Assembly (NCBI RefSeq): GCF_000225505.1
Contig: NZ_BACI01000030.1
Location: 1-56,765, forward strand
Direction of reading: 5' to 3'
DNA: 56,765 bases
Origin: Gordonia alkanivorans NBRC 16433
Lineage (GTDB): Bacteria > Actinomycetota > Actinomycetes > Mycobacteriales > Mycobacteriaceae
The translations under genes and the position numbers were made by a program. Below are positions 18,465-29,361 of this stretch, in pieces. The notes beneath the pieces were generated by a model. It searched no databases and had not been told where the DNA came from. It was given only the letters and a program-made list of their open reading frames with translations. The first letter of the stretch is position 1. Each line of letters begins with the position of its first letter.

Positions 18465-21232
18465 ATGACCCAAGATATTCAGTTCTTGCTCCTAGGGCTC
18501 GGCAACGGCGCTGTCTACGCAGCATTGGCACTGGCCCTGGTCATGACCTATCGGAGTTCGGGTGTGGTGAACTTCGCCACCGGTGCCATCGCGCTGTACA
18601 TCGCGTACACGTACGCGTACCTGCGCGACGGCGAGCTTCTTCTCATCCCGATCCCGGGGTTCCCCAAGACAATTGATCTCGGGGGACCCCTGGGATTGGC
18701 ACCCGCCATGGTGATCGCACTCCTGATCGCCGCCGGCCTCGGCGCCCTTCTCTATCTCTGCGTGTTCCGAATGCTCAGGACCGCACCAGCCACGGCCAAG
18801 GCGGTCGCCTCGATCGCCGTGATGTTGGTGATCCAGGCTCTGCTCGCCGCCCGGGTGGGCACCAGCCCGGTATCGGTGGATGCGATCCTGCCCACCGACA
18901 TCATCGAGATCGGAGACATCCGCGTTCCCGCCGATCGCGTGTGGATCGCGGCACTGGTCGTCGTGCTGACGGTGCTGTTGATCCTCGCCTTCCGCCTGAC
19001 CCGATTCGGTCTGGCCACCCGGGCAGCCGCCGAATCGGAGAAGGGCGCAATCGTCGCGGGCCTGTCACCCGAGCGCATCGCCTACGCCAACTGGGCACTG
19101 TCGACGATGATCGCAGGTCTGGCAGGCATCCTGATCGCCCCGATCGTCCCGCTGATCCCGGTGTCCTACACGCTCTTCATCGTGCCGGCCCTCGCCGCGG
19201 CGCTGGTCGGCAACTTCTCCGCGATCGGTCCGGCGGTCGCCGCCGGTCTGGGAATCGGTGTCTTGCAGTCGGAGATGACACATCTCCAGGCATCCGTCAG
19301 CTGGATGCCACAGTCCGGGATGGCCGAGCTCATACCCCTGGCGATGATCCTGATCTTCCTGGTGGTGCGCGGCAAACCCCTGCCGACCCGTGGTGCGATC
19401 ATCCAGAACACTCTCGGTGCCGCACCACGACCACGAAACCTGTTGATCCCCACCATCGTCGGTGTCGTGGTCGCGCTGGGGTTCCTGATCTTCACCGAGG
19501 GCAGTATCCGAGGCGCGGTCATCGTCACCTTCACGGTGGCGATCATCGCCCTGTCGCAAGTGGTGGTCACCGGGTTCGCCGGCCAGATCTCGCTGGCGCA
19601 GCTGACCCTTGCGGGAGTCGCGGCGTACACGATGTCGCGCCTGACCACCGATTGGGGCGTTCCGTTCCCGATCGCACCGGTGTTGGCGGCCCTGGCGGCA
19701 ACGGTGGTGGGTGTCGTCGTCGGGCTCCCGGCACTGCGGATCCGGGGCCTGCCGGTCGCGGTCGTGACGCTCAGCCTCGCGGTGTTCCTGGAGGCGTTCT
19801 GGTTCCGCAACAACGAGTTCAACGGCGGAATCGACGGGGCGGTCGTCAAAGATCCGTCGCTGTTCGGTCTCGACCTCGGCATCGGCTCCGGAAGCACCTA
19901 TCCCAACATCGCATTCGGCATCCTGTGTCTGATCGTCCTGACGCTGGTCGGCCTGGGCGTCGCCCGGCTGCGGACCAGTCGTCTGGGTGCCTCGATGCTG
20001 GCCGTTCGCGCCAACGAACGCTCCGCCGCCGCCGCCGGGGTCAACGTGTCACGAACAAAACTGGTGGCCTTCGCAATCGGCGCGTTCATCGCCGGGATCG
20101 GCGGCTCCCTCATGGCCTATCAACAGACCGTGGTGGTTCCCGAGTCCTATGCCGCCATCGCGGGAATCGGCATGTTCGCACTGGTGTACCTCGCCGGCGT
20201 CACCTGCGTCTCCGGCGGCGTCCTCGCGGGCATCATGGGCGCCGGCGGCATCCTGTTCGTGCTGCTCGATCGCGCGGTCAACCTGGGCACCTACTACCAC
20301 GTCATCACCGGCGTGCTCCTGGTCATCACCATCATCGCCAACCCCGAGGGCATCATCTCCGAGGTCCACAAGGCGACGAACTGGTTGCGCAACAGAATCT
20401 TCGGCAACCGCAAGGAAACCGATGCCGACCTCGACCTCGCACTCTCGTCCGGGACCGACACGACGGTCGAAGGGTTTTCGCGCGCACCGGGAGAGGTCAT
20501 CCTGTCGTCGAAGGGGATCGGCGTCCGATACGGCGGGGTCACCGCCGTCGAGAACGTGTCGTTCGACGTCCGCGACGGCGAGATCATCGGCCTGATCGGC
20601 CCCAATGGAGCCGGAAAGACCACCTTCATCGACGCCATCAGTGGCTTCGCCGACGCCACCGGCAGTGTCAGCCTGGACGGCGACAGCCTCGACGGGCAGC
20701 GCCCCTATCAGCGCAGCCGCCACGGCCTGGGTCGCACGTTCCAGGGGATCGAACTGTACGACGACCTGTCGGTCCGTGAGAACGTCGCGGTCGGAACCAC
20801 CGCCGCCCGGCATCGCCCGGACACCGCGACGCTGGGGGACGAGGACCTGGACCGCCTCTTCGAGCTGTTGCACCTCACCCCGGTGGTCGATCGCCAGGTG
20901 AAGGAACTCTCGCAGGGGCAGCGACAACTCGTCTCGGTCGCCCGGGCACTCGCCGGCCGCCCCCGGGTGGTCCTGCTCGACGAACCTGCCGCCGGACTCG
21001 ACAGCACCGAGAGCCTGTGGCTCGGACACCGCCTCCGCGCGATCCGCGATGCTGGGGTGACCGTCGTGATGATCGACCACGACATGGAACTGGTTCTCGC
21101 AGTGTGTGATCGGATCGTCGTCCTCGACCTCGGCAAGGTGATCGCCATCGGAACCCCCGACGAGATCCGCAACGATCCCGCTGTCACGAGCGCCTACCTC
21201 GGCGCCACCCATACCGGCGAGGAGCTGAAGGG

Positions 21233-21236
<4 letters not shown>
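18465..21236 (+). CDS. Fused LivH-LivM-LivG: two permease domains and an ATPase
   Basis: A single 923-residue polypeptide that joins three subunits normally encoded separately. Residues 1-300 are a LivH-type permease (start GLGNGAVYAALALALVMTYR). Residues 325-640 are a LivM-type permease with the VTGFAGQISLAQ motif. Residues 675-923 are a LivG-type ATPase with Walker A GPNGAGKTT at 712, signature LSQGQ at 815 and Walker B VLLDEP near 836. It should import a branched-chain amino acid, amide or related solute. The stop overlaps the next ATG by 4 nt (ATGA). Gene fusion of this system is unusual but sterically plausible, since both permease lobes and one ATPase remain together. Confidence 0.9.
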
Positions 21237-21960
<724 letters not shown>

Positions 21961-22120
21961 CATCGCGGTGGTGTGCCACACGCCACGACTACGGGGCGGA
22001 CGTCCGCGGCTGTGACCTGCGAGGACCATCGTTCTGCGGTGTCGAAACCGGGGCCTCGGCCGTGTCCGTACAGAGGTCGTTGTCAGCCAGTTTCCTGCGC
22101 TGCGCGCCGGCGAGGATCCG

Positions 22121-22421
22121 TCAGGAACGAAGGTGCATCGAGGTGTCGCCGACGTGGGTGATGTCGCCGTAGTCGCGACTCGCGAAGTGCCGCTCACCGT
22201 CGTCGACAACGAAAGTGTCATGGTGTCGGCCGATCATGACGACGTACTCTCCGTCCGGCCCGTGCTGCACCACCGTGTACGCTGCCCGCACCGACCCGGT
22301 TGCCGGAGACGAACACTTCCGCTCGGCCGAAGAGCTCTGCGACACCTGTGAGGTCACCGCCATCCAAGCGTTGAACGTAACTGCGCAGCAGGGCCGTGAT
22401 GGCCGAAGTCGGAGATCCCAT
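22121..22421 (-). pseudogene. SnoaL/NTF2-like remnant with an internal deletion
   Basis: Two frames together resemble a SnoaL-like (NTF2 fold) protein. The N-terminal helix segment ITALLRSYVQRLDGGDL is followed by FGRAEVFVSG. After a frame change comes the C-terminal sheet YTVVQHGPDGEYVVMIGR, then HHDTFVVDDGERHF. The usual middle part, about 40-50 residues, is missing, so the gene appears to have lost an internal segment. It abuts the P450 fragment in the same orientation. Confidence 0.6.
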
Positions 22422-22424
22422 CAG

Positions 22425-23010
22425 CCGTGGACTCGGACGGCCAGCGACCGGAGGCGGCGGACGAGAAGGCTTCGCTCCCAATGGGGATCGGCGGTGTCGA
22501 CGGTGGGGATCCGAGCAGTTCGGCGACAACCGCCATCGGCAAACGTTGGGCGACGGCGGCGACCCAGTCGATCCGGCCGTCGCGGAGCCCTTCGGACCAC
22601 AAGCGCTCGACGGTGACGTCGATGAACGGTTCGAGTGCACGAACCCGCTTGGCCACCAACGACGGCATGACCATCGCACGGTGGGCTTTGTGACTCGGGT
22701 CGTCGACCGTGGCCAACACATGGATGGGGGAGCCCAACTCGGCTATCGGGTACTCCTCGACCTTGCCGCCCTCTTTCCACACCATCGTCGCGGTGAGGTT
22801 GGAGGAGAAATCTTCGGGCCGTGCTACCGCCTCGGCGATCGCATCCCATCCCGTGACGAGATAGAAGTTCGAGTCACCGACACGGCTGACAGGAGCGGCT
22901 CGGGTCAGAGCGGACAGTTCTGGATACGGATCGTCAAGATCATGCACGCCACAAGGGTGTATGCCGTTGTCCCGCGCACCTAGCAGTGTCGGCAGGGTCG
23001 ATACGATCAC
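22425..23010 (-). pseudogene. Cytochrome P450 N-terminal fragment
   Basis: About 190 residues match the N-terminal half of a bacterial P450: PYPELSALTRAAPVSRV, then DDPSHKAHRAMVMPSL, the conserved C-helix region, and AVVAELLG. The protein then runs into unrelated sequence. The I-helix, ExxR and heme cysteine are absent, so it cannot be an active P450. The 3' half seems to have been deleted, bringing the SnoaL remnant next to it. The start near the GTG at 23010 is approximate. The family is not identifiable. Confidence 0.75.
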
Positions 23011-23239
23011 GGCATCGATCCGACCTGCGATTGTCTCAACGTGACGCTTCGAACTGCGGTTTGTCTCTGGGTCGTGGTGTCATGTCGTCTCACGGTGAGA
23101 TCACGCTGACGGCTGCCGACATCGACCGGAACCGGGCCCGGGCTGGAGAAGGCCAGTCGGCGACGGGCTCGATCGACTGCCGCAGCGGTCGTCCAGCGAC
23201 TCAGGTCAGCCGTGTCACCGGTTGGCCGGGGTGATCGCG

Positions 23240-24490
23240 CTATGCGGTCGCCTTGTTGCGAACCGACGCGAGTTGAGACGCGATCGGTATGTCGAGATCG
23301 GCAAGTGCATCGCGATCGACCGGCAGGCCCTGTGTCAGAACACGTTTGCTGAACATGAACTCTTGCGGACGATTGACGCAGTCGGCTGCGATCAGTTCTC
23401 CCGCTCGCAGGTAGAAGCAGGCGAACTCGCGGTCCGACGTCGGGTCCCCGCGGAGTACGACGCTGTCGTACCCGGTGTTGAGTCCGGCGATCTGCAGCTT
23501 GAGGTCGTATTGGTCTGACCAGAACCACGGAAGAGCCGAGATCGTCGCCTCCTTGCCGCACATGGTGGCGGCGGCGACCTTGGCCTGCTCACCGGCGCTC
23601 GGCACCGACTCGAGTCGCGTCTTCCCGTACCGCTCATCGTGATACGCGACGCAGTCTCCGGCCGCGGTGATGTGGGGGTCGCTCGTGCGGCCGTGCGCAT
23701 CGACGATGATGCCGTCGTCGACGGCGAGCCCGGCTTCGTGCGCGAGCTCGATGTTCGGCCGGACGCCGATCCCGACGATCACGAAATCCGCAGGTACAGT
23801 CTCGCCGTCGGCGAGGCGTACCCCCGTCACGCGATCTGTGTCGTCGTCGCCCTCGAAGCCGACGACGGTCGCACCGGTCCGGATGTGAACGCCCTCTGCT
23901 TCGTGGATTCGACGGAAGTAGTCGGAGACCTCCGGAGCGGTGACCCGCTGCAGGACACGGTCGGCCGCCTCCACGACGGTGACAGAGAGACCCAGTTTGC
24001 GCAGCGATGCCGCTGTCTCGAGTCCGATGTATCCGCCGCCCACGATGACGGCGCGCTTGCTGCCGGGAACATCGGCGCGGATCGCCTCGACGTCCTCGGC
24101 CGTCCGAAGGTAGTACACGCCGCCGAGGTCGGCTCCCGGAATCCGTAGGCGCACTGGGCGAGCACCGGTACACAGGGCGAGCCGGTCGTAGTACACCGAC
24201 TCGCCATTCGTCAGGACGACGCGCTGTTCGGCGCGGTCGATGCGTTCCACTCGAGCACGACGAACCTCGATGTCCTGCTTGTCGTAGAACTCGGTGCCGC
24301 GGATCAGCAGGTCGTCGATCCCGACGGTGTCCGCCAGGTACGTCTTCGACATCGGCGGACGGTGATACGGCAGGTACGGCTCGTCGCCGACCAGGACGAC
24401 CTCGCCGTCCCACCCCGACGACCGAAGCTGCGCACTCAGTTGGGCGCCGGCATGGCTGGCCCCGACGACGACCGCACGCCCCGTGGTCAT
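23240..24490 (-). CDS. FAD-dependent ferredoxin reductase of the CYP153 system
   Basis: A 416-residue NAD(P)H-dependent reductase of the putidaredoxin-reductase/rubredoxin-reductase type. The FAD-binding motif VVVGASHAG opens the protein, the NAD-binding GGGYIGLE lies near residue 152, and the FAD-contacting TAAGDC near residue 275. It should pass electrons from NADH to the [2Fe-2S] ferredoxin encoded two genes upstream. Its ATG overlaps the P450 stop by 4 nt (ATGA), so the genes are translationally coupled. This matches known class I CYP153 operons. Confidence 0.92.
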   Translation of the reverse strand: MTTGRAVVVGASHAGAQLSAQLRSSGWDGEVVLVGDEPYLPYHRPPMSKTYLADTVGIDDLLIRGTEFYDKQDIEVRRARVERIDRAEQRVVLTNGESVYYDRLALCTGARPVRLRIPGADLGGVYYLRTAEDVEAIRADVPGSKRAVIVGGGYIGLETAASLRKLGLSVTVVEAADRVLQRVTAPEVSDYFRRIHEAEGVHIRTGATVVGFEGDDDTDRVTGVRLADGETVPADFVIVGIGVRPNIELAHEAGLAVDDGIIVDAHGRTSDPHITAAGDCVAYHDERYGKTRLESVPSAGEQAKVAAATMCGKEATISALPWFWSDQYDLKLQIAGLNTGYDSVVLRGDPTSDREFACFYLRAGELIAADCVNRPQEFMFSKRVLTQGLPVDRDALADLDIPIASQLASVRNKATA

Positions 24491-25875
24491 GACCGTGTCT
24501 TCGGCGTGAGTTCGACCATCAGCTTGCTGTAACCACGGACGAAGTTGGACTGCACGTACTCGGGTTCCTCGATGACCTTGATGTCATCGAAGCGCTGCAG
24601 CAGTTCTTCCCAGAGGATGCGCAGCTGCAGTTCGGCGAGACGGTTGCCCATGCACCGGTGCACACCGAAACCGAATGCCATGTGGTTGCGGGCGTTCGGC
24701 CGGTCGATGATGAGTTCGTCGGGGCTGTCGAACTTGGTCTCGTCCCGGTTGCCCGAGGCGTACCACATCACCAGCTTGTCGCCCTTGCGGATGAATTGGC
24801 CGTTGAGAATCGCATCCTTCTTCGCGACCCGTCGCATGTACGCGAGCGGGGTCTGCCAGCGGATGATCTCCGACACCATGTTCGGGATCAGGCTCGGATC
24901 AGCCTTGAGCTTCTCGAACTCGGCGGGGAACTTGTTCAGTGCGTAGACACCGCCCGACATCGAGTTGCGCGTGGTGTCGTTTCCGCCGACGATCAGCAGC
25001 GTCAGGTTGCCGATGAACTCCATCGGACGCTTCACTAGGTCGGCGGTCTTCGGATCGGACTGCAGCATGCTGATGAGGTCGAATCCCGGTGCCTCGCCGG
25101 CGGCGCGTCGTGCGGCCTTGTCGTGCCACAGCGCGCTGAAGGCACGGGTCATCTCCAGGGCTGCCGCGTACACCTCGTCGGGATCGCTGGCGCCGCCGGT
25201 GGCCTCTTCGCTGCCGGACGCGAGATCGGACCAGCGGACGAGACTGCGCCGCTGCTCGTACGGGAAGTCGAGGATGGTCGCCAGGGTCCGGGCGGTGATC
25301 TCGACCGAAACGCGATCGACCCAATTGAACGGTTCGCCGACGGGAAGGTTGTCGAGAACCTCGCACACGCGTTCCCGGATCAGCCCTTCCATCTCCTTGA
25401 GATTCTTCGGGGCGACGACGCCCTGAACGGCGCGACGCTGCTCGTCATGCCGCGGCGGGTCCATCGCGATGAACATCTCGACGTCGAGGCCCGGTGGGGG
25501 AGTGCCGATCACGATGAAGGGTTCGGCCGAGAAGGTCTCGTGGTCCTTGTCGACTGTCATGATGTCGTCGTAGCGGGTGATCGACCAGAACGGGCCGAAC
25601 CGGCTTTCCGGCTGATAGTGGACCGGCGCCTCGGCGCGGAGGCGAGCGAAGTAGGGAACCCACTGCCCCTGCCGGTACATGAACGGGTTGCTCATGTCGA
25701 TCTCGTCCAGACCGACTTCGTTGACCGGCGGGATAGGCTGCTCCACATAGGTTTCCGGCCGCGACTCGCCGAGCAGGCGAGCACGCGTCTTGTGGAAGAG
25801 CTGGAGGCCCTGAACCTGACGGTCCAGCGGGATGTTCGCCTGCACCGTCTCAACGACGCGGTCGAGGATCTGCAT
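24487..25875 (-). CDS. CYP153-family alkane hydroxylase (cytochrome P450)
   Basis: A 462-residue soluble P450 strongly resembling CYP153A enzymes, which hydroxylate the terminal carbon of medium-chain n-alkanes. The I-helix GGNDTTRNS is at residues 297-305, E336 and R339 form ExxR, and the heme loop FGFGVHRCMG has its cysteine at C408. Family-typical segments LIVGGNDTT and EIIRWQTPLAYMRR are present. It lies 19 nt after the ferredoxin gene and overlaps the reductase gene, forming a self-sufficient three-gene electron-transfer set. The subfamily assignment is from memory of CYP153A sequences. Confidence 0.92.
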   Translation of the reverse strand: MQILDRVVETVQANIPLDRQVQGLQLFHKTRARLLGESRPETYVEQPIPPVNEVGLDEIDMSNPFMYRQGQWVPYFARLRAEAPVHYQPESRFGPFWSITRYDDIMTVDKDHETFSAEPFIVIGTPPPGLDVEMFIAMDPPRHDEQRRAVQGVVAPKNLKEMEGLIRERVCEVLDNLPVGEPFNWVDRVSVEITARTLATILDFPYEQRRSLVRWSDLASGSEEATGGASDPDEVYAAALEMTRAFSALWHDKAARRAAGEAPGFDLISMLQSDPKTADLVKRPMEFIGNLTLLIVGGNDTTRNSMSGGVYALNKFPAEFEKLKADPSLIPNMVSEIIRWQTPLAYMRRVAKKDAILNGQFIRKGDKLVMWYASGNRDETKFDSPDELIIDRPNARNHMAFGFGVHRCMGNRLAELQLRILWEELLQRFDDIKVIEEPEYVQSNFVRGYSKLMVELTPKTRS

Positions 25876-25894
25876 CAGTGGTTCTCCGATCGGT

Positions 25895-26215
25895 TCAGAA
25901 CTGGAATTCGGGAAGATTGACGATGAGGCCGTCGTGCTCGGCGTTCAGCGCGATCTGGCACGACAGACGCGACGTCGCCTGGCAGTCGGGATTCATCTCG
26001 AGCATCTGCTCTTCGGCGACAGTGCGGCTGCCGGCCGCGGCGGCCCACTGCTGCTCGACGATGACGTGGCAGGTGCCGCAGGCGGCGTCGCCCCCGCAGT
26101 CACCGTCGATTCCCGACACGCCGTTGTCGGTCGCTACTTGCATCAGGTTCTGTCCCTCGACGAACGGGACCTCCTGCTTTTCGCCGTCGTGGGTGACGAA
26201 GGTGACGCTGGCCAT
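25895..26215 (-). CDS. [2Fe-2S] ferredoxin of the CYP153 system
   Basis: A 106-residue adrenodoxin/putidaredoxin-type ferredoxin. The cluster ligands are C40, C46, C49 and C86 in the pattern C-x5-C-x2-C-x36-C. It carries electrons from the reductase to the P450. The ATG at 26215 is chosen because GAGGAAG precedes it; an ATG 15 codons upstream has no ribosome site. It is the first gene of the operon, directly after the operator repeats. Confidence 0.92.
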   Translation of the reverse strand: MASVTFVTHDGEKQEVPFVEGQNLMQVATDNGVSGIDGDCGGDAACGTCHVIVEQQWAAAAGSRTVAEEQMLEMNPDCQATSRLSCQIALNAEHDGLIVNLPEFQF

Positions 26216-26262
26216 GACTTCCTCCTCGGGTTGGGCTGCCCCCGGTGTGACGATTGCCACGT

Positions 26263-26343
26263 GTTGGCGCTGTCAACATGAGAATGGCCCACGATGTTGT
26301 CCTTGTCAACATCCGTTGGCACACATGTTGCCCGTGTCGCGTT
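26263..26343. promoter_or_regulatory. Three tandem TGTTG-N7-CAACA operator sites
   Basis: Between the ferredoxin and TetR genes are two 17-bp dyads, TGTTGGCGCTGTCAACA (26263-26279) and TGTTGTCCTTGTCAACA (26296-26312). A third degenerate copy starts with TGTTG at 26327 and keeps the left arm and the inner GT. Their starts are 33 and 31 bp apart, so all face the same side of the helix. They are very likely the operators of the adjacent TetR protein, controlling both directions. Confidence 0.7.
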
Positions 26344-26387
26344 CACCCAGGTAGGAGGACTGCACACGCGTCGGTAGAGTGACCGCC

Positions 26388-27023
26388 ATGGCATCGGAGC
26401 GCAGCACCTACCACCACGGCAACCTTCGCAATGCCCTCATCGACGAGGCGTGGGAGCTGGCGCGCACCAGCGCGCCAGAGAAGGTGACCGTCCGCGAGGC
26501 GGCGCGTCGCGCCGGCGTTTCCCACAACGCTGCCTACCGGCATTTCGCGGACCGCCAGGAGCTGATGACGTCGATCGCCGATCGTGCCCTCGCAACACTC
26601 GCCGACTTGATGCGCGAGCGGATCGCGACGGTTCCCGACGACCAGGCCCCCGGGGAGGTCGCACGATCCCGGTTCCGGGAGACCGCACGTGCCTATGCCC
26701 TCTTCGCGATCGACGAACCGCATCTGTTCCAGGTGGCGTTCCACGCCGAGTTCTCGCGACCGGGTGTCAATCCGGACGTGTCCGCGCGCCGCGACGGCCC
26801 GTACGCCATCCTGCACAGCGTCCTCGACGAGATGGTGGCAGTCGGGGAGATCCCGCCGGAACGCCGCCCGGACTCCGAGATCGTCTGTTGGGCAGCGGTT
26901 CACGGATTCGCCGAACTCTGCATCAAGGGACCGCTGGGGTTGTTACCCGAAGCCGAGCGCGAGAACTACTTCGAGCGACTCATCGGCACGATCCTGCACG
27001 GACTGAAGGCCCCGCTCGGCTGA
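26388..27023 (+). CDS. TetR-family regulator divergent from the CYP153 operon
   Basis: A 211-residue TetR-type repressor. The N-terminal helix-turn-helix spans roughly residues 25-55 (VREAARRAGVSHNAAYRHF), and the C-terminal ligand domain resembles TetR_C_13-type domains (FAIDEPHLFQVAF). A TAGAGT box lies 7 nt before the ATG at 26388, so the transcript is probably leaderless. Divergent placement and the tandem dyads suggest it controls the alkane hydroxylase, with an alkane, alkanol or fatty acid as a possible effector. Confidence 0.88.
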   Translation: MASERSTYHHGNLRNALIDEAWELARTSAPEKVTVREAARRAGVSHNAAYRHFADRQELMTSIADRALATLADLMRERIATVPDDQAPGEVARSRFRETARAYALFAIDEPHLFQVAFHAEFSRPGVNPDVSARRDGPYAILHSVLDEMVAVGEIPPERRPDSEIVCWAAVHGFAELCIKGPLGLLPEAERENYFERLIGTILHGLKAPLG

Positions 27024-27201
27024 CCCGTGAACTTCTGCGTCGCACGACGTTTCGACACTTCTCCACGGATTGCCCACCACCGGTGTTGAGCTGACGTATG
27101 TTCACCTGAACCCAATGCCGAGGGATTCGGGTATCTCCGCACGGGCGACTCCGCAGCAAACGCCGCTCCGGAACGATCGAATACCGCGGAAGAGGTACCG
27201 G

Positions 27202-28263
27202 ATGTCAACGAGAGGTCGTCGGTGTCGTACGACGCGCCTGATCGCCGCCATAGCCGTCAGCGGTCTGGCAATTGTCAGCTCTGCGTGCAACCAAGAATCC
27301 GACGCGAGCACAGGGGAGTCGCTGCAGATTGTGCTGGGTTCGCCTCCACAGGCGTCGCAGATCCCATTGGTCTACGGCGTCGACCACTACGGCGGGGACC
27401 TCGGGCTGAACCTCAGCGTCGAACAGAACGTCACGATCACCGACACGCACACCGACGCGGTGAAGACCTCGTCCGACGCCGATGCCGAGGTTCTGGCGAC
27501 GTCGTTCTCCGCGATTCTCGATGCGCGGAAACGGGGCGAGGACCTCAAGGTGTTCTGCCCGTACGTCAGCATGGACGACTTCGTTCTGGCCGGCGCGAAC
27601 GGTGTGAACACGGCCGGCCAGCTGTTCGAGACGTCGACCCGCGTGGGCATCGACAGCCCGGGCGGCGCCGGCGCCATCGTCCTCAACGCGCTGTTGAGCG
27701 GCATCGGCGAGCCCCGGGACGTCCACGAGATCCCGAATCCGAAGATCATCGAAAGCTCAAGCGCCCGAACCGAAGCGTGGGCTACAGGACAGCTCGACGC
27801 CACCGTCATCCACGACACGCAGTACGACGCCGCCCACTCAACGGTGAACCGGCCGGTCCTGATCGCCACCCTTTACGAAAACTCCCCCGGTTTCGTCAAG
27901 GTGGCCCAAGCCGCCGAGGCGGACTGGCTCGCACAGAATCGTGAACTGGCCGCGCAGTACTGCGCCACCACGCTGCGGGCGATGAAGGAACTGAAGAGCG
28001 ACTTCGCCGTCTTCCGGGCTGCGGTCGGCGCGTACGTCGAAGAACCGCCGTCCGACCAGTCACTCAGAGAGCTCTACGACCTCATCCAGAAGTATCCGTT
28101 CTGGACAGCAGACGGCGGGCTCTCCGACGAGAGTGTGGAATTCATGATCGACATCGCTACCGAGTCGGGCGTCCTGACCAGACCGATGAATGCCGCCGAT
28201 GTCGTCGACCGGGAGACTCTGCGTAGGGCCGTCGAACTCGCGAACACGCCGTCGACGGGGTAG
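27202..28263 (+). CDS. Orphan ABC substrate-binding lipoprotein (SsuA/NMT1-like)
   Basis: A 353-residue exported lipoprotein. A basic N-terminus and hydrophobic segment lead to the lipobox VSSAC near residue 29. The mature part resembles type 2 binding proteins of the SsuA/ThiY (NMT1) group, with QIVLGSPPQASQIPLVYG and the ligand-loop segment RVGIDSPGGAGAIVLNALL. No permease or ATPase gene is adjacent, so it must use a distant transporter or act alone. The ATG at 27202 has an AGAGGT ribosome site. Its stop is 3 bp from that of the convergent FNT gene. Confidence 0.72.
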   Translation: MSTRGRRCRTTRLIAAIAVSGLAIVSSACNQESDASTGESLQIVLGSPPQASQIPLVYGVDHYGGDLGLNLSVEQNVTITDTHTDAVKTSSDADAEVLATSFSAILDARKRGEDLKVFCPYVSMDDFVLAGANGVNTAGQLFETSTRVGIDSPGGAGAIVLNALLSGIGEPRDVHEIPNPKIIESSSARTEAWATGQLDATVIHDTQYDAAHSTVNRPVLIATLYENSPGFVKVAQAAEADWLAQNRELAAQYCATTLRAMKELKSDFAVFRAAVGAYVEEPPSDQSLRELYDLIQKYPFWTADGGLSDESVEFMIDIATESGVLTRPMNAADVVDRETLRRAVELANTPSTG

Positions 28264-28266
28264 TAC

Positions 28267-29133
28267 TCACTTCCTGCCTGAGGGCACGTCGTTGCGGTCG
28301 GAGTCGGGCCCGGGCGCTTGGCGTTCCTGCTCGACCAGTTCCTTGGTCCGGAGCAGGCGCAAGGCCGTCACCAGCACGATGCCGCCGATGATGTTGAACA
28401 CGACGGTGTACCAGAACCATGACAACCACCCGACGACGGTGACCCCGCCGCCGACCTGGATCGCTCCGAAGATGAGCAGCGAGTCGAGGACGGAGTGGAA
28501 CAGCTGTAGACCCGCCAGCAGAAACGCTGTTCCGACAGTCGCCGCGATCTTGGCCGGGTCGGACGACGTGCCCTGCTGCATCCGGGTCAGGAGAGTCATG
28601 ACGGCTCCACCGAGTACCGCCAGACAAATGCTCTGCAACGACAGCGGGGCGTCGACGAAGTGGTGTGCCGACTCCGACAGGGTCTCGTTCCATTCCGGAA
28701 ACGATCGCGTGATCAGCCACATGATGACCCAACCTCCGAGGAGGTTGGCGAGCAGTGTGCCGACCCAGAGCTTGATCAGCTGAAGAACAGACCCCTTACG
28801 CGCCACCACCGCGGCGATGGGCATCAGGAAGTCCTCGGTGAACAGCTCGCTGTGCGCGAGGTATATCGCGATGAGTCCGATGCTGAAGGCGAGGCCTCCC
28901 AGGAGGTGGCTGCCGGTTTCGTGGACGACGGCCAGCATCGCCATGACGCCGAGTCCGACCTCCAGCCCACCGAAGAAGCCGGTGATGAGAACTGTGCGCA
29001 CCGCCCGGTACAGGCGTTCGGTGCCCTCGGTCACGACTTCGTCGAAGCTCTCCTCGAGTTGCTGTTCGAGGGGGCCGTCCGCGCGACCGGCCGCGCGTCG
29101 GTCGTCCTCGTGGTCCCGCTGGTTCGCAGTCAT
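28267..29133 (-). CDS. Formate/nitrite transporter (FNT) family channel, YfdC-like
   Basis: A 288-residue membrane protein with an acidic cytoplasmic N-terminus and about six transmembrane helices between residues 45 and 255, as in FNT channels. Characteristic segments are GFFGGLEVGLGV, HSELFTEDFLMP and KLWVGTLLANLLGG. FNT proteins pass formate, nitrite or small weak acids; the YfdC-like branch has no firm substrate. The ATG at 29133 has AGAGGA at a suitable 6-nt spacing; the ATG at 29139 is too close to it. Confidence 0.85.
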   Translation of the reverse strand: MTANQRDHEDDRRAAGRADGPLEQQLEESFDEVVTEGTERLYRAVRTVLITGFFGGLEVGLGVMAMLAVVHETGSHLLGGLAFSIGLIAIYLAHSELFTEDFLMPIAAVVARKGSVLQLIKLWVGTLLANLLGGWVIMWLITRSFPEWNETLSESAHHFVDAPLSLQSICLAVLGGAVMTLLTRMQQGTSSDPAKIAATVGTAFLLAGLQLFHSVLDSLLIFGAIQVGGGVTVVGWLSWFWYTVVFNIIGGIVLVTALRLLRTKELVEQERQAPGPDSDRNDVPSGRK

Positions 29134-29361
29134 CGCCATTCCTCTCGGAACGCGGGGCAGGCGCCACGCACCGCCCCTGCGCGGTCCCGCGCTGCTGCAG
29201 GTGCGACCCGAATGCTACGCGTCGTCGACGACTACGCAGGGGAACCGACCGATGCACGGCCGGTGTGCGTTGATGACGGTCGGTGGGCGGGCTCAGGTAC
29301 GAGGAGACCGAACAGGTTGCGACTCATTGTTTCCGGCCGACGAAACCCCCAGCGGTTGGGG

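Noticed and set aside
23088..23100. Palindrome TCTCAC-G-GTGAGA between the reductase gene and the P450 fragment
   Set aside because: Short and not near a plausible promoter of an intact gene; could be chance.
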